NCBI RefSeq assembly: GCF_013408175.1
Contig: NZ_JACBYW010000003.1
Span: forward strand, 310,001-374,000
Direction of reading: 5' to 3'
Length of the DNA: 64,000 bases
Source: Actinopolyspora biskrensis
GTDB lineage: Bacteria > Actinomycetota > Actinomycetes > Mycobacteriales > Pseudonocardiaceae
Each line of letters begins with the position of its first letter. Position 1 is the stretch's first letter. Positions 52,319 to 61,612 of this stretch are shown piece by piece. The notes below the pieces were generated by a model. It was not told the DNA's origin and made no database searches. It was given only the letters and a program-made list of their open reading frames with translations. Both the position numbers and the translations under genes were made by a program.

Positions 52319-52590
52319 CTGGTCGTCACCTGTCCGGCTGAGCAACGCGGCCGTCACCCGGATTCGCCGAGTGCGCTTCCGTGACACGTGCCATCCTCCG
52401 AACCACAGCCCGGAACAGGGGAACGGAAGCCTCGCCCGCTCGGCGGGCGAACGGACCCGGCGAGCGCGGTCCCGACCGATACCGAACCCCCGGAATTCAT
52501 TCGATCGAGTGAAGAACCGGAACTGCACAGGCCCCTGAATCGTCAGTTCTGTAAGGAAAGCCGGAGGTTTTTCACAAGCGGAGGCCCACC
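52319..52590. other. Intergenic region between 6C RNA and the small gene
   Basis: About 270 bases, no credible gene. It ends with the ribosome binding site CGGAGG of the 77-residue gene. Confidence 0.45.
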
Positions 52591-52824
52591 ATGAACATGC
52601 ACGCGCGGATCGAGCTGTTCGGCGGCCCGGAGGACGGCCGCGAGATCACACTTCCCGTGAGCGCCGAGGGAGAGCCACTGTCCCCCCTGCCTGTTCCCGC
52701 CCCCCGCGGCTCGGGGGAGAACGAGAGAGTCGCCTGGTACGAGCGACACCACCACCGGGGACGCGGCATGTGGATCTACAAGTACGCGAACTCCCGCTCG
52801 GCCCAGCAGAGCGAACTCCCCTGA
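52591..52824 (+). CDS. Small GGPEDG-type protein
   Basis: 77 residues: IELFGGPEDGREITLPVSAE, then YERHHHRGRGMWIYKYANSR. The GGPxDG pattern followed by a beta-rich end recurs in small phage- and actinobacterial proteins of unknown function. GGAGG lies eight bases before ATG 52591. No neighbour shares its operon. Confidence 0.65.
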   Translation: MNMHARIELFGGPEDGREITLPVSAEGEPLSPLPVPAPRGSGENERVAWYERHHHRGRGMWIYKYANSRSAQQSELP

Positions 52825-53068
52825 TCGGGCTTCCGCAGGACCCGCTCCGGCGCGGGAGACGTCCCGCGGTTCCTCCGCCTCCTTCGGCCCCGCTCCGGGG
52901 GTCGGCGCGCGGCCGGCACGCCGTCCGCGCGGACCTCGGCCCCGCGCTCGCGGTGCGGCAGCGATGTCCGCGTGGCACCGCGACCGTCCACTGCGCTCAC
53001 GGAGCGTCAGGACAGCGGCCTCGACGGGACTCACCGGACCGCCGCGGGGAAGTCGTTGGTCTGCAGTC
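52825..53068. other. Intergenic sequence before the broken GNAT gene
   Basis: Nothing recognised; the open frames are shadows. Confidence 0.4.
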
Positions 53069-53575
53069 ATCGTCCCGCCACGAACGAGGACCTGGCCGCG
53101 AGCGTCGAGACCTGCGACTCGGCCGTTCCGGGCAGGAGCGCCACCTGTGACACGGAACCGGCAGGCATCGCCTCCCGGGAGGCGTGGTTCGCCGCTTCGA
53201 CGCCGGAACGCCGCCCGGTTCGGGTGGGTTACGAACCGGGCGCGCCGCGAACGGTGACCGGGTACCCGTCCTTCGACGACTTCCTCAACGGCAGGCCAGG
53301 ATACGACGTGACCGCCGACATCGCCGCGCACCTCCACCCCGGGCACCGTGGACGTGGACAGGACGACCGGCTGCTGGGCGATGCGGTCGCGCACGCCCCG
53401 AAGCCGGGGCGCGGAACCCGGCCGCCACGATCCTCGCCTCCGACGAGCCGAGCATCCGGCTCTTCCGGTCCCGGGGTTTCCTGGAGTGGGACGGCTCCCG
53501 GGCGTGGCCGAACTGGACGGTGCGGCCCGGGACGTCGTCTTCCTCGGACGCTCGGTGGCAGGCTCGCGGCAGTGA
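53069..53575 (+). pseudogene. Broken GNAT acetyltransferase (phosphinothricin-acetyltransferase-like)
   Basis: The fold can be read across three frames. Frame 1: HRPATNEDLAAS, AVPGRSATCDTEPAGIASRE, GYPSFDDFLNGRPGYDVTA, HLHPGHRGRGQDDRLLGDAV. A shift near 53409 leads to AATILASDEPSIRLFRSRGF. A second shift near 53490 leads to GRLPGVAELDGAARDVVFLG, ending at 53575. HLHPGHRGRG matches the acetyl-CoA loop of GNAT enzymes (R/Q-x-x-G-x-G/A). No start codon fits the first frame. Two frameshifts and the lack of a start make it a decayed gene (or, less likely, sequence errors). Confidence 0.72.
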
Positions 53576-53602
53576 CCGGTGCTTTCTGCCCGCCCGCCGA
53601 GT

Positions 53603-54559
53603 TCAGCGGAGGCCGGCGCTCGCGGTCGTCGCGTCGGGCCGGACCGAGTGCGTGAGCTCGGCGGCGGCGGTGTGGATCTCGTCGATCATGTCGGTGACGA
53701 CCGTCTGCGTCGCGACGGAGTCGCGGACAGCCAGGTACGTGCTGACCGTCGGTTCGGGCCGGCGCACGGGCCGTGCGACGACGTTCGTGGCGGCTCCGAC
53801 GCGCAGCCCGAGCTCGGGAGCCAGCCGGATCCCGAGACCGGCTGCGACGAAGCTCTGCGCGGTCAGGAAGTCGTCGGCGCGGATGGCGACGCTCGGGGTG
53901 AACCCGGCCGAGGCGCACGCCTGGCGCAGGAGTTCGGTGCAGGTGTCCGGTGTGGAGCCGCTCGCGTTCTCCACCCACGGTTCGTCGGCGAGTTGGGCGA
54001 GGTCGATCGCGTCCTGCTCCGCGAGCGGGTGATCGACCGGCAGCACCGCGCGGAACGGGTCGTCGAGGAGGTGGATCATGCGCACCCCGGAGGGGCGCGG
54101 CACCTCCGACGGCACGGACACCAGGGCGATGTCCGCCTGCGCGTCCATCACCTCCCGGAGGGAGTCGTCGCTGAGGCAGGGCTCGATACGAACATCGGGG
54201 CTCCTGCCGCGGTACGCGGTCACCGCGTGCGGAACGAGGGAGGCGCCGATGCTGTCGGACCACCGAATCCGGACCCGGCCGACGTAGCCGTCCCGGAAGC
54301 CGGCGAGTTCGGCCGTGGTGTCGCTGAGGATCTTGGAGATCGCTCCCGCCCGCTCGGCGACCATCGCACCCGCCTGGGTCGCGCGGATGCCGCGGCCGAC
54401 CTTCTCCAGCAGCGGCACTCCGGCCTCCCGCTCCAGAGTCGCGAGCTGCTGACTGATCGCCGACGGGGTGTAGCCCAGGTTCGTCGCTGCCACCGTCACG
54501 GAACCGCTGTTGATCACGGCTCGGAGCAGTTGCATGCGTCGTGTGTCCAGCACACGCAC
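53603..54559 (-). CDS. LysR-type transcriptional regulator
   Basis: 318 residues with the N-terminal winged helix-turn-helix (MQLLRAVINSGSVTVAATNL, GYTPSAISQQLATLEREAGV) and a C-terminal periplasmic-binding-like sensor domain (VRIRWSDSIGASLVPHAVTA, DIALVSVPSEV, VENASGSTPDTC). The start ATG 54559 is just before the conserved N-terminus. LysR proteins usually act on a divergent gene, but upstream (54560-55110) only non-coding or decayed sequence is seen, so its target may be lost or lie elsewhere. Confidence 0.87.
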   Translation of the reverse strand: MRVLDTRRMQLLRAVINSGSVTVAATNLGYTPSAISQQLATLEREAGVPLLEKVGRGIRATQAGAMVAERAGAISKILSDTTAELAGFRDGYVGRVRIRWSDSIGASLVPHAVTAYRGRSPDVRIEPCLSDDSLREVMDAQADIALVSVPSEVPRPSGVRMIHLLDDPFRAVLPVDHPLAEQDAIDLAQLADEPWVENASGSTPDTCTELLRQACASAGFTPSVAIRADDFLTAQSFVAAGLGIRLAPELGLRVGAATNVVARPVRRPEPTVSTYLAVRDSVATQTVVTDMIDEIHTAAAELTHSVRPDATTASAGLR

Positions 54560-55110
54560 ATCGTATAGCTCACCTACACGGCTGCATAGGCATCTACACT
54601 TGTACTACTTCGACCGCGGCCGCCGGGTGAAGTACCGGAAACACGGTGATCAGCACGGCGCACGAACGCCGCGCGAAGTGGCCGCCCCGCCGAGCCGACC
54701 GCCGCACGCCGGTGGGACAAGAGCGCGACTCCGAATCCACCGCCACGGACACGAATGGTTCGTCCACAGCGCGCACGCGCTCCGCCCGCTCGCCCCGGCC
54801 ACCGGTCTTCCGTCCGCAGTGGACCTACCGGCGGCGGCCGGTCCGATCGCGCGGACGGTCCCGTGGGAGGAGTTCACCCACGTCTGCAGCGTCCACATGC
54901 TCGGCTTCGACGTGGGGATCTCCCCGGCCCGGTGCCGACCGGTTTCCTGCTCGCCGCCCGCCCACCGTCGCTGTTCCCGGCGTGGGCGGTGTGCGCCGCT
55001 GCCTGACCGGGGACAGCGGTCTCGGGTCTCACCGAGCCGTTCCGCACAGCGGAAGTTGATGCCGGGCCCCCTTCGGCCGCCTTCGGCCGCCTTCGGCCCT
55101 GCCGCGACGA
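54560..55110. other. 551-base region upstream of LysR, apparently decayed
   Basis: No gene is convincing. A plus-strand frame contains a coherent-looking stretch (PIARTVPWEEFTHVCSVHML, about 54841-54900) that may be a remnant of the former divergent target. Just before the crotonase gene the run GCCGCCTTCG is repeated in tandem three times (about 55065-55097). Confidence 0.45.
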
Positions 55111-55911
55111 CTACCGGCCGGTGAAGCGGGCCGGGCGGCGCTCGACGAACGAGTTGACCCCCTCGGCAGCGTCCTCGCTGGACAGCAGCGCGCCCACATC
55201 GGGCACGAGCCGGTCGGCCGCGGCCCGGTGCCCCTCGGTCAGGGCGCGGTGAGCCGAGGCCAGGGTGGCGCGCACCCCCAGGGGAGCGGCTTGAGCGGCG
55301 ATTCGCTCGGCCAGCTCCACCGCCCGGTCCACCTGGGTGCCGGGGTCGACGACCTCCTGCACCAGGCCGAGCCGCAGCGCTTCGGCGGCGTCGAACTCGT
55401 CACCGGTGAGCAGCCAGCGCATCGCGTTGCCCCAGCCGGCCTCGCGGGGGAACCGGATCGTCGCCCCGCCGAACGGGTAGATGCCCCGCTTGACCTCCAT
55501 CTGGGAGAACCGGACGCCCTCGGCGGCGATCCGGATGTCGGCGGCCAGCAACAGCTCGATCCCCAGTGTCAGACACCAGCCCTGGGCCGCGGCCACGATC
55601 GGTTTCGACCGCTCCCGCCCGATCAGTCCCCACGGGTCGATCGCGTCCTCGGAGTCGTGGCGCGACTCCCCCGCACCGATCCGCTCCGCGAACTGGGCCA
55701 GGTCCAACCCTCCGGTGAAGTGCTCCCCGTGAGCGAACAGCACCCCCACCCACGCCTGCGGATCGTCCTCCAGCCGCGTGTACGCCTCGGCCAGCGCGTC
55801 GAGCACGGACCGGTCGAACGCGTTGCGCTTGGCCGGGCGGTTCAGCCCCATCATCAACACGTTCCCGTGCAGCTCGACCGTCACAGCGGTCTCGTCCTCG
55901 TGCTCGCCCAC
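55111..55911 (-). CDS. Enoyl-CoA hydratase/isomerase (crotonase) family protein
   Basis: 266 residues, crotonase fold: MMGLNRPAKRNAFDRSVLDA, the oxyanion segment GVLFAHGEHFTGGLDLAQFA, then PIVAAAQGWCLTLGIELLLA, ADIRIAAEGVRFSQMEVKRG and YPFGGATIRFPREAGWGNAM. The typical hydratase glutamates are not clear: the position after GVKRG carries isoleucine, so a reaction other than hydration is possible. It is divergent from a TetR gene, which probably controls it. Confidence 0.88.
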   Translation of the reverse strand: MGEHEDETAVTVELHGNVLMMGLNRPAKRNAFDRSVLDALAEAYTRLEDDPQAWVGVLFAHGEHFTGGLDLAQFAERIGAGESRHDSEDAIDPWGLIGRERSKPIVAAAQGWCLTLGIELLLAADIRIAAEGVRFSQMEVKRGIYPFGGATIRFPREAGWGNAMRWLLTGDEFDAAEALRLGLVQEVVDPGTQVDRAVELAERIAAQAAPLGVRATLASAHRALTEGHRAAADRLVPDVGALLSSEDAAEGVNSFVERRPARFTGR

Positions 55912-55967
55912 AGTGCCTCCTTCTGACGCGGCCCGAGCTTCGCGGGAACCGCTCCAAGTCCTACTCG

Positions 55968-55978
55968 ATAGTAACTAT
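55968..55978. promoter_or_regulatory. Candidate TetR operator
   Basis: ATAGTAACTAT is a perfect 11-base inverted repeat in the 145-base space between divergent crotonase and TetR genes, in an AT-rich patch that is rare in this window. Confidence 0.5.
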
Positions 55979-56056
55979 GTAATCTGACATACTCCCGAGT
56001 CAATACCCCGCGCCGGGAGGGGCAGCAGGACGAACAGGCGGAGGGAGCGGCCGAAC

Positions 56057-56626
56057 ATGCCGGGAAGCACGAAACAGCGGATGCTCGACAGCGCGGTCGT
56101 GCTGCTGCGGGAACGCGGCGCCGCCGGAGTCACCATCGACGCGGTGCTCGCGCACAGCGGAACGCCGCGCGGGTCGGTGTACCACCACTTCCCCGGCGGC
56201 AGGAGCGAGCTGGTCCTCGCCGCGGCGCGGCAGGCAGGCGACTACATCGCCGCGATGGTCCACGAGGCCGGTGTCGACAACGATCCCCTGGCGGCACTGG
56301 ACCGCCTCGTGGAGTTCTGGAAGCGCGCGCTCGCCACCACCGATCACCTGGCCGGCTGTCCGATCGCCGCGCTCGCCCTCTCCGGACAGCGGGACAACCC
56401 CGACGCGGCCGAGCTGGTGCGCGAGATCTTCACCCGCTGGCAGGACAACCTGTCCACGCTGCTCGCGGAGAACGGCACGCCCCCGGACCGCGCCCAGCGG
56501 CTGGCCACCGTGGCCGTCGCCGCCGTCGAGGGCGCGATCGTCCTCTGCCGCGCCCATCGCGACGACGGGCCTCTCGACGACGTCCGCACCGAGATCACCC
56601 CGCTGCTGGAAGCACCGTCGACGTGA
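56057..56626 (+). CDS. TetR-family transcriptional regulator (LmrA/YxaF-type)
   Basis: 189 residues: helix-turn-helix MLDSAVVLLRERGAAGVTID, AVLAHSGTPRGSVYHHFPGG; the C-terminal domain has ALATTDHLAGCPIAALALSG with the CP motif typical of the LmrA/YxaF_C ligand domain. GGAGGGAG precedes ATG 56057. Ligand unknown; the divergent crotonase is its likely target. Confidence 0.9.
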   Translation: MPGSTKQRMLDSAVVLLRERGAAGVTIDAVLAHSGTPRGSVYHHFPGGRSELVLAAARQAGDYIAAMVHEAGVDNDPLAALDRLVEFWKRALATTDHLAGCPIAALALSGQRDNPDAAELVREIFTRWQDNLSTLLAENGTPPDRAQRLATVAVAAVEGAIVLCRAHRDDGPLDDVRTEITPLLEAPST

Positions 56627-56752
56627 CGAGGCGCCCGGCCGACGTCCGGCACGCGCGCCGGGCGGCCGGTCGCGGCTCCGTCCGCGGCGTCGCCCGAGCA
56701 CCGCGCGGCCGACTCGCGGCGGTGCGCCGAGCCCGAGGCGCGAACCCGGTGA

Positions 56753-58783
56753 TCAGGTCGTCGGAAGCGGATCGCGGCCCAGCAGCTCGGCGAAGTCCTC
56801 GGCGGGGACCGGACGGGAGAACAACCATCCCTGGAAGGCGTCGGCCCCCAGGTCGACGAGCTGCTCGTACTGGGCGGTGGTCTCGACTCCCTCGGCGATG
56901 CAGCGGCGGCCGGTGGAATGGGCCATGTCGATGGTCGAGCGCGCTATGGCGCGGTCGCCCTCCTCTGCGGCCAGACCGGCGACGAACTGGCGGTCCAGCT
57001 TGATGTACTCGGCAGGCAGGTGCTTGAGACGGGCCAGCGTGGAGTAGCCGGTGCCGAAGTCGTCCACGGCGAAGGTCACGCCGCGCTCGATGAGCGCCCC
57101 CATCCTCGCCAGGACCGGTTCGGACAGTTCCGCCAGCGCGGTCTCGGTGATCTCCAGGACGACCCTGCGGGCGTCGACGCCGGACTCGGTGATGACGGTG
57201 CCGACGGCGTCGAGCGGACCGGACTCGGTGGCGATGTTGCTGCTGAGGTTGGTCTCGATGATCACGGGCCAGTCGGCGGCCGCGCGCAGCGCGGTGCGGA
57301 GCACCCACAGGTCCAGCTCGTCGAGCAGGTTGCCCTCCGCGGCGGTGGAGAGCACGACGCCCGGCGACAGCATGCCCTGCTCCGGGTGGGGCCAGCGCAC
57401 CAGCGCCTCGGCGGCGATGATGTGGCGAGCGCTGTCGACGATGGGCTGGTAGTGCAGCCGCAGCCCGTCGGTGCGCAGCGCCTCGGCCAGCTGCGTCTCG
57501 CGCTGCACCTGCCTGGCCAGCGTGGTGCTCCGTGCGGTGTCGGCGACGACCACCCGGCCGGAGCCGAGGTGCTTGGCGTGGAACCTCGCGTCGTCGGCGA
57601 AACGCAGCAGCTCCTCCCCGCTGAGCTCGGTGTCGATGGCGGTCGCCGCGCCGACGGAGACCGAGACGCCGACGGGGTGCCCGCCGGCCGGCACCGTCGT
57701 GCGCAGCAGGTCGGCGATCTGCTGCGCACGCTCGCGGAGGTGCTGCGGAGTCGCCGTCCCGGGACAGGCGAGGAAGAACTCGTCGCCGTACAGGCGGGCG
57801 ACCGTCTCCTGCGGAAGGGCCGCGTCACGCAGGCGCTGGGCGATCAGCGTGATCACCTCGTCCCCGGCGGTGTGGCCGAGGGAGTCGTTGATCCGCTTGA
57901 AGTTGTCGATGTCGCAGACGATCACACCGAACCGGCCGGTACTGCCGGTGAGCAGCTCTTCGATGCCGGTCCGGTTGAGCAGGCCGGTCAGCCCGTCGTG
58001 GGTGAGCTGGTGCTCCAGGTCCTGGGTGTGCCGGATGCGTTCGGTGATGTCCTGGAAGGTCACCAACCGAAACCGGCTCCCGTCGTCCTGCTCGCTGGTC
58101 GCCCAGCGCACCTCGCAGGTGACGGTCCGCCCGTCGAGGTGCAGCAGCCTGCGCGTCCGCGAACCGGTCTGGTCGGTGGTCAGCCCTTCGGCGCGATCCT
58201 GCGGGTGCAGCAGGTCCACGCCGCGCTTGTCGAGCAGTGCGGACCGCGGGTAGCCGAGCAGCCTGCTCAGCTCGACGTTGGCCTCCTGCAGCCGTTCGTC
58301 GAAGTCGAAGAAGCCCACGCCCACCGGTGCCAGCTGCAGCAGGTCGGAGAAGCGGCGGGAGGAGCGCTGCTGGCGAGCGTGGACCTCGGTGTCGTCGCGC
58401 ACCACCTTGATGAAGCCCTGCAGTTCGCCCTGCTCGGAGTGCTGGGCGGCGATGATGATGTAGGCCCAGAACCTGCTGCCGTCCTTGTGGATCCGCCAGC
58501 CCTCGTCGAGGTGCACACCGACTTCGGCGGCCCGCGCCAGCTCCCGGTCCGGGAATCCGGAGGCCACTTGCTCCGCTGGGTAGAAGATCGAGAAGTGCCG
58601 TCCGAGGATCTCCTCGGCGCCATACCCCTCGAGTCGCTGGGCGTCCGGGTTCCAGTCGAGCACCCGCCCGACGGCGTCGAGCGCGAACACGCAGACGGTG
58701 CCCTGCCCGGAGCGCTGCCGCAGCGCGGCCCTCTCCCGCGAGAGCTCGCGCATCTCGATGTGCTGCCTGCCAGGCTCGGTCAT
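56753..58783 (-). CDS. PAS-PAS-GGDEF-EAL cyclic-di-GMP protein
   Basis: 676 residues. Two PAS domains (about 20-140 and 145-255; GRHFSIFYPAEQVASGFPDR, KDGSRFWAYIIIAAQHSEQG), a GGDEF domain (about 260-425) in which the active-site signature reads RLYGDEFF rather than GGDEF, and an EAL domain (about 435-670) with the key residues: AEALVRWPHP, ETNLSSNIAT, LEITETA, VDDFGTGYSTLA, IKLDRQFVAGL, EGVETTAQY. The EAL half looks complete, so c-di-GMP hydrolysis is expected; the cyclase half may be weak or regulatory. No membrane helices. Confidence 0.93.
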   Translation of the reverse strand: MTEPGRQHIEMRELSRERAALRQRSGQGTVCVFALDAVGRVLDWNPDAQRLEGYGAEEILGRHFSIFYPAEQVASGFPDRELARAAEVGVHLDEGWRIHKDGSRFWAYIIIAAQHSEQGELQGFIKVVRDDTEVHARQQRSSRRFSDLLQLAPVGVGFFDFDERLQEANVELSRLLGYPRSALLDKRGVDLLHPQDRAEGLTTDQTGSRTRRLLHLDGRTVTCEVRWATSEQDDGSRFRLVTFQDITERIRHTQDLEHQLTHDGLTGLLNRTGIEELLTGSTGRFGVIVCDIDNFKRINDSLGHTAGDEVITLIAQRLRDAALPQETVARLYGDEFFLACPGTATPQHLRERAQQIADLLRTTVPAGGHPVGVSVSVGAATAIDTELSGEELLRFADDARFHAKHLGSGRVVVADTARSTTLARQVQRETQLAEALRTDGLRLHYQPIVDSARHIIAAEALVRWPHPEQGMLSPGVVLSTAAEGNLLDELDLWVLRTALRAAADWPVIIETNLSSNIATESGPLDAVGTVITESGVDARRVVLEITETALAELSEPVLARMGALIERGVTFAVDDFGTGYSTLARLKHLPAEYIKLDRQFVAGLAAEEGDRAIARSTIDMAHSTGRRCIAEGVETTAQYEQLVDLGADAFQGWLFSRPVPAEDFAELLGRDPLPTT

Positions 58784-58996
58784 GGCCCCTCGCTACGTCC
58801 AGTGGCGGTCGTGGGTTCGCGCCCGTCCCCATGAAAGCCGCAACCCGCCGTGTTCACATGATCACCAGCAGTTCCGGCTCCCGTGGTCCCCGGCGGTGGG
58901 CGCCCCGCCCACCGGGTGGTGACGGCCTCGCCGAACAGCTCGCCCCTGTTCCCGGCAGCCGTGCTCCACCCGAGCACTCGCGCCCGAGGCCCGTCA

Positions 58997-59554
58997 TCAC
59001 CGGTCGGGCGTCCACCCGCGGGACCGCGCCCACGCCTCGGCCCGTGCGAGGATCTCGTCGATCAACGGGCCCTTCGCGTCGGCGTAGGCGTTCATATCGG
59101 CCCACTCCCGCCCGGCGAGTTCCCGTTTGAGCTGCGCGTAGCGCGCCCGGTCGGATTCGTCGCCGCGCAACCGGTCGCGGAACAGCAGGTGAGCACGTTC
59201 CCATGCGCTGCCGACGTCGCAGACGTGAACGTGCACATCACGGGCCGGGGTGCGCAGCATCCGGTGCCCGGGTTCGCGCACTCTCAGCTGGTATCCCGCT
59301 TCCCTCAGGGGACCGAGGCAGGTCTCCTCCGCGGACACGTCCGGCACGCTCACGCCGATGTCCACGACGGGTTTCGCGGCGAGCCCCGGCACGGCCGTGG
59401 ACCCGATGTGCTCGATCCGACGAGCGGTCGTCCCCAGCGCAGCCGCGATCCGCTCGCGCTCCGCGCGGAAGCGCTCCGGCCAGGCGGGGTCGTACTCCAC
59501 GACTCGAATGTCGCGCTTCTCGACCCCGCCGATCAGTTCGACGTCCTCGTCCAC
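58997..59554 (-). CDS. GrpB family protein (nucleotidyltransferase-like fold)
   Basis: 185 residues from GTG 59554. GrpB signature: RDIRVVEYDPAWPERFRAER, RRIEHIGSTAVPGLAAKPVV, DIGVSVPD, and YQLRVREPGHRMLRTPARDV; a HIGST motif like that of nucleotidyltransferases. Function of GrpB proteins is not firmly established. The start is uncertain because no ribosome binding site was seen; a longer frame reaching 60289 is rejected because it overlaps the DUF3224 gene. Confidence 0.82.
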   Translation of the reverse strand: MDEDVELIGGVEKRDIRVVEYDPAWPERFRAERERIAAALGTTARRIEHIGSTAVPGLAAKPVVDIGVSVPDVSAEETCLGPLREAGYQLRVREPGHRMLRTPARDVHVHVCDVGSAWERAHLLFRDRLRGDESDRARYAQLKRELAGREWADMNAYADAKGPLIDEILARAEAWARSRGWTPDR

Positions 59555-59704
59555 GAGCCGACCGTAGCCGCGCGCACGGGAGGACCGGTACCCGCCTGAC
59601 GCGGGAACGGGTCCGTGGTGTCCGGAGTCGACGAAGCCGGGGTGAACGCGTTCGGGTCCCGATCGCCGCGCTCGATGTCGGGGGCGGGCGCCAGTTTTCC
59701 CGGC

Positions 59705-60100
59705 ATGGCCGCACAACGGACGAGCCGCGAGCTCGAAGCCCCCTTCGAGATCACCGCTTGGGACGAGACCGTATACGAGGAACCGGCCGAGGGCCCCAAG
59801 CTGACCCGGATCACGATCCGGAAGCGCTACCACGGCGCGATCGAGGGTTCCGGAGTCGTCGAGGTGCTCACCGCCCAAGGGTCCGCGGGCGCGGGGTACG
59901 TCGCCTCCGAGCGGATCGAGGGCACGCTCGACGGCCGCCGGGGGACCTTCGTCGTTCAGCACAGCGGCTTGGCCGAAGGAACCGACCAGAGCAGCTGCGG
60001 CAGCGTCGTCCCGGCTTCCGGCACCGGAGAGCTCGCCGACATCTCGGGCCACGCGAAGGAGGTCCAGCAGGAGGTTCTCACGCTCGTCTGCGCGCTGTGA
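59705..60100 (+). CDS. DUF3224 family protein
   Basis: 131 residues: [65 protein letters not shown], then [15 protein letters not shown]-like. It matches the small beta-barrel DUF3224 proteins (allene-oxide-cyclase-like fold). Function unknown. ATG 59705 precedes the conserved region closely. Confidence 0.8.
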   Translation: MAAQRTSRELEAPFEITAWDETVYEEPAEGPKLTRITIRKRYHGAIEGSGVVEVLTAQGSAGAGYVASERIEGTLDGRRGTFVVQHSGLAEGTDQSSCGSVVPASGTGELADISGHAKEVQQEVLTLVCAL

Positions 60101-60346
60101 GACCTGCCGGGGAGCCGTACTCGCCCTCCCGCGGCGGCTCCGCGCACCGGGCGCGGCGACGAAAGCCGCGCGACCGTCCGCCCTCGGGGAGCCCTTCGGG
60201 TCACCGTGCGCTAGCCGCCTTCCCGAAACACTCCCACCGTCCACTTTCAGCCCGGTCGAAGGCTTTCCCGGGTCACCCCGGAAGCGCATACTCCATTATG
60301 AGGCACATCACCAATAGCGTTTCCTTCAGGCTTCTGGGCGGCCCAC
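60101..60346. other. Intergenic sequence before the gene debris
   Basis: 246 bases with no recognised gene or site. Confidence 0.4.
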
Positions 60347-60469
60347 CGTGCCGGACGAGGTCACCAAGCAGACCGCCTTCGACGACAACCTCCAGCGCCT
60401 CACCCAGTTCAAGACCCGGTACGCCCCCAATCGGTTCCGCCTCAACAACATCCCGCCGAGCAGCGCCTG
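60347..60469 (+). pseudogene. C-terminal fragment resembling a berberine-bridge-type flavoprotein
   Basis: A frame of 40 codons ends in RLTQFKTRYAPNRFRLNNIP, similar to the BBE-domain C-terminus of FAD-linked oxidases (KxRYDPxNxFRxNxNIPP). Upstream of about 60340 the frame loses sense, so only the tail remains. The short length keeps certainty low. Confidence 0.4.
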
Positions 60470-60543
60470 ACCACGAGCACTCCCGAACCTGCCCGAACGG
60501 GCTCGCGGGATCAGCCCCACGCGAGAGCGGTCCCACCACTTCC

Positions 60544-60999
60544 GGCGAGGGCCGCTCCCGCAGCTTCGAGCCGCGGCCGGGAACACTGCGCCGCATCGAG
60601 CCCGTCTTGGCCGAATGGGCTCGGACGGCGGAGGACTCCGACGGGCGCGTCACCCTGATCGATGGGGTGCTCGTTCCGACGGGAAACCATCGTGACCAGG
60701 AGAGGCCGTACCCGGGAAAGCGGCGATGCCACGGAGTGCGGCCGCACGTCGCCACCGATGCCCGGGGTACCGTTCTCGCTCGTTCGGAGCTCTTTCCCGG
60801 CACGACCCATGATCTCACGGTGTTCCGACGCTCATCGGTGCGCGAGACACTGAATCATGCCTATACGATCGGCGCTCTCGGCTACCTGGGAAGTTCCATA
60901 ACTCACCCCCATGAAATCCCGGAGGGGCGCCCCCTGACCCCGACAGAGAAAAAGTCAATACCACCGCCGCTCTACTGCGTCATCCCGTCGAAAGCATGA
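60544..60999 (+). pseudogene. DDE transposase fragment (DDE_Tnp_4 / IS5-like)
   Basis: The frame reads VTLIDGVLVPTG with the first catalytic Asp, then YPGKRRCHGVRPHVATDARG, SELFPGTTHDLTVFRRSSVR with the second Asp, and IPEGRPLTPTEKK at the end. The N-terminal helix-turn-helix, the start and the C-terminal Glu region are missing or diverged. No terminal inverted repeats were found. It is a decayed insertion-sequence remnant. Confidence 0.72.
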
Positions 61000-61270
61000 T
61001 CGCTCACCTGAAAAACTGAGCCATCCCGACCACCCGGTACCGCCGCCCACTTGTCCATCCTCAACGAGTCCTCCACATCATCACCGGAATCCAAGGAATC
61101 CGAACGAACGCCCTGCTCATCAATTGAGTGCACAACCTTCATTGTTGACACGTGGACACGCCCCATGTTTACCTTCGCAAGGTGAGCTCCGCTGAGCACA
61201 GCTGTTCGGCAATGTGCTTCAACTGCTCGACGGCGGAGACTGCAGGCTGGGTAGTACTGTCACTTTTGAA
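61000..61270. other. Lower-GC region
   Basis: GC falls clearly here (ATTGTTGACACGTGGACACG, for example), unlike most of the window. No gene was recognised. Confidence 0.45.
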
Positions 61271-61609
61271 GTGTGTTTCCGCCCTCAGGAGGTTAAGATA
61301 ACCTACCTCGCTCCTATCGAAGTCACCCTTCTCGCCACTATCGCGCTGGTTTTCGTCGGGACGGGCGTCATGCTGGCTCTGGCAGTGGCAAAATACTTTT
61401 CAACATCAACGGATGCATCACGATGGCTTGGACGACCGAAGCGGACCTCCGAGCCGAAAACCAAGAGTCGCGCCCATGGAGTACACGACTCCGGAGAGTT
61501 CGTGGAAGACAGGTCAGCGCGAGCTTCGGGCACTGAACGGGACCGAACTATCGAAAAGATTCGAGATGAGACGACACAGGGGCGCCTCACGGCCGGTGAG
61601 TCCGAATAA
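61271..61609 (+). CDS. Possible small membrane protein
   Basis: 113 codons from GTG 61271. A hydrophobic segment (TLLATIALVFVGTGVMLALAVA) is followed by a polar, charged tail (KRTSEPKTKSRAHGVHDSGE). An ideal ribosome binding site AGGAGG (61287-61292) lies inside the frame, five bases before an ATA codon (61298), so the real start may once have been there. Base use is not like the rest of the genome. It could be a foreign or decayed gene. Confidence 0.42.
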   Translation: MCFRPQEVKITYLAPIEVTLLATIALVFVGTGVMLALAVAKYFSTSTDASRWLGRPKRTSEPKTKSRAHGVHDSGEFVEDRSARASGTERDRTIEKIRDETTQGRLTAGESE

Positions 61610-61612
61610 CGC

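Noticed and set aside
59203-60999. 598-codon plus-strand frame
   Set aside because: Most of it is a shadow of GrpB and DUF3224; only the last part (60544-60999) spells a transposase fragment.
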